DNA of 64,000 bases, taken from Flavobacterium ovatum (lineage in GTDB: Bacteria > Bacteroidota > Bacteroidia > Flavobacteriales > Flavobacteriaceae). Below are positions 62,955 through 64,000 of this stretch, one piece after another; the first letter of the stretch is position 1; every line of letters starts with the position of its first letter. The notes below the pieces were generated by a model. The model had not been told where the DNA came from and did no database searches. It saw only the letters and a program-made list of their open reading frames with translations. A program made the position numbers and the translations under genes. The stretch covers positions 1,054,001 to 1,118,000 of the forward strand of contig NZ_CP160035.1 in the NCBI RefSeq assembly GCF_040703125.1, given 5' to 3'.

Positions 62955-64000
62955 TTAATCTACTGCAACAACAATAAATTCACTTCGTCTATTCAATTGA
63001 TGTTGTTCTTCAGAACAATTAGAATTGTTTGTTGGCTCGCAAGAACAATCATTCAATAATTGTGACTCACCATAGCCTTTAGCGGTTAGTCTACTGGTTT
63101 CAATTCCATTTTTAATTAACCAATCCCTTGTTGATTTTGCTCTTCTGTCTGACAATGCCTCATTGTAAGTAGCGGTTTGTCTGCAGTCAGTATGGGAACG
63201 AATATCGATTTTTATTTTTGGATATTCTTTCATTACAGCTAAGACTTTTTCTAGCTCAAAAGCAGCGTCTTTTCTAATAAATGATTTATCTAAATCAAAA
63301 TAAATTATAGGTATGTTTAATGTTTTAGCTAAATCAGAACCGATCCCAAACATTTTTATACGTTTGTCTAGGCCAATTGAAAGTTCACTATCACCCATTT
63401 TTTTGTCAATACTAATTTTACCTTCATTAGTTTCAAAATCCCTTTTCTCGGCTCTGACATAATATTTTTTACCACAATCTATGTCTTTGTAACGATATTT
63501 ACCTGTTGCATTAGTGTACGTTTCTTTTATAAAAGTGAAATTTTCATCAAGTAAACTTACTCTTGCATTGTCGATTGGTTTCCCTGTTTCATTTTCTGAA
63601 ATAGTACCAAATAGGTTTTGTTCACATTTTAGTTTTCTCGTTTCCGAGAATTTATAAATATCGTCATAACCATGTCCACCATCTCTATTGGAAGTAAAAA
63701 ATCCTATTCTACTTTTACTGTCAATGAAAAAACCAAAGTCATCTTTATTTCCGTTAATAGGTTCTCCTATGTTTTTAACTTCACTAAAGGTATTTCCTTT
63801 TATATCCGTTACAAAGACATCTAGACCTCCCAATCCTGGACGTCCATCAGAGGCAAAGTACAATTCGTTGTCATCAGAAATGAATGGGAATGTTTCTCTT
63901 CCTTCAGTATTAATGCTTTTTCCTAGATTTTCTGGTTTAGAAAATGTTCCATCAAAATTAATAGTCACTTTAAATAAATCAGATTGACCTAGTGTTCCTG
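62955..64000 (-). CDS. OmpA-family outer-membrane protein with PD40 and carboxypeptidase-like domains, 5' end missing
   Basis: The reading frame stays open to the window edge (upstream residues GTLGQSDLFKVTINFDG), so the gene continues beyond. About 348 residues are visible. First come PD40/WD40-like propeller blades (TFPFISDDNELYFASDGRPG, LGGLDVFVTDI, IGFFTSNRDGGHGYDDIY). A CarboxypepD_reg-like domain follows (NLFGTISENETGKPIDNARV). The OmpA C-terminal peptidoglycan-binding domain has IIYFDLDKSFIRKDAAFELE, KIKIDIRSHTDCRQTATYNE, LSDRRAKSTRDWLI and RLTAKGYGES. Its C-terminal part has several Cys (NDCSCEPTNNSNCSEEQH). Such proteins often accompany PorP/SprF partners in T9SS and gliding; none is visible here. 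Confidence 0.92.
   Translation of the reverse strand, partial: GTLGQSDLFKVTINFDGTFSKPENLGKSINTEGRETFPFISDDNELYFASDGRPGLGGLDVFVTDIKGNTFSEVKNIGEPINGNKDDFGFFIDSKSRIGFFTSNRDGGHGYDDIYKFSETRKLKCEQNLFGTISENETGKPIDNARVSLLDENFTFIKETYTNATGKYRYKDIDCGKKYYVRAEKRDFETNEGKISIDKKMGDSELSIGLDKRIKMFGIGSDLAKTLNIPIIYFDLDKSFIRKDAAFELEKVLAVMKEYPKIKIDIRSHTDCRQTATYNEALSDRRAKSTRDWLIKNGIETSRLTAKGYGESQLLNDCSCEPTNNSNCSEEQHQLNRRSEFIVVAVD

Overview
The window looks like a chromosomal piece of a Flavobacterium-type bacterium (Bacteroidota). The DNA is AT-rich, promoters carry the TAnnTTTG -7 element typical of that phylum, there is a SusC/SusD pair, seven proteins end in type IX secretion (T9SS) sorting domains, and atpD-atpC sits apart from other ATP synthase genes. 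No tRNA, rRNA, CRISPR array, insertion sequence or phage gene was seen.

Region 1 (1-12100) is a polyuronate utilisation locus, most likely for alginate. It holds the end of a KDG kinase, KDPG aldolase, SusC/SusD, a secreted bicupin, a T9SS-exported PL6 lyase with two BACON domains and a discoidin domain, and an uncharacterised T9SS-exported protein. Surface lyase cuts polymer, SusCD imports oligomers, and the 2-keto-3-deoxy acid is phosphorylated and split to pyruvate and glyceraldehyde-3-phosphate. Three of its promoters share one layout: a -7 element followed by TTGG-N4-CCA units spaced every 13 bp. I regard this as the most interesting regulatory signal in the window.

Region 2 (12200-25460) is mostly housekeeping: serS, a TPR protein, DUF4286, rsmA overlapping mgtE, proC, a 2-hydroxyacid dehydrogenase, a TM2 protein, a two-domain ornithine-lipid synthase (OlsF type), xthA, an OmpA-like lipoprotein and an aldo/keto reductase. 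Region 3 (25470-33110) lies on the minus strand: two tandem TPR/T9SS paralogues, a monofunctional GT51 transglycosylase with a long N-terminal extension, a small eRF1-like protein and radA.

Region 4 (33400-50800) has panD-panC divergent from a glycogen-synthase-like single domain, a DUF4270 lipoprotein and glmS. A TonB-dependent receptor, atpD-atpC, a secreted reprolysin-type metalloprotease, ribF, two paralogous small membrane proteins and bioB follow. Region 5 (50800-60800, minus strand) encodes two T9SS surface proteins with a shared C-terminal module. The larger (about 2456 residues) has 13 near-identical 87-residue PKD-like repeats. Region 6 (60900-64000) has recX, a beta-ketoacyl synthase and the 3' part of a PD40/OmpA outer-membrane protein that runs off the window.

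Intergenic spaces carry hairpin terminators and several small dispersed repeats. In several genes a -7 element lies on or just before the first in-frame start codon, so I placed the start further downstream (olsF, panC, the GT5-like gene, ribF, bioB, the giant adhesin).
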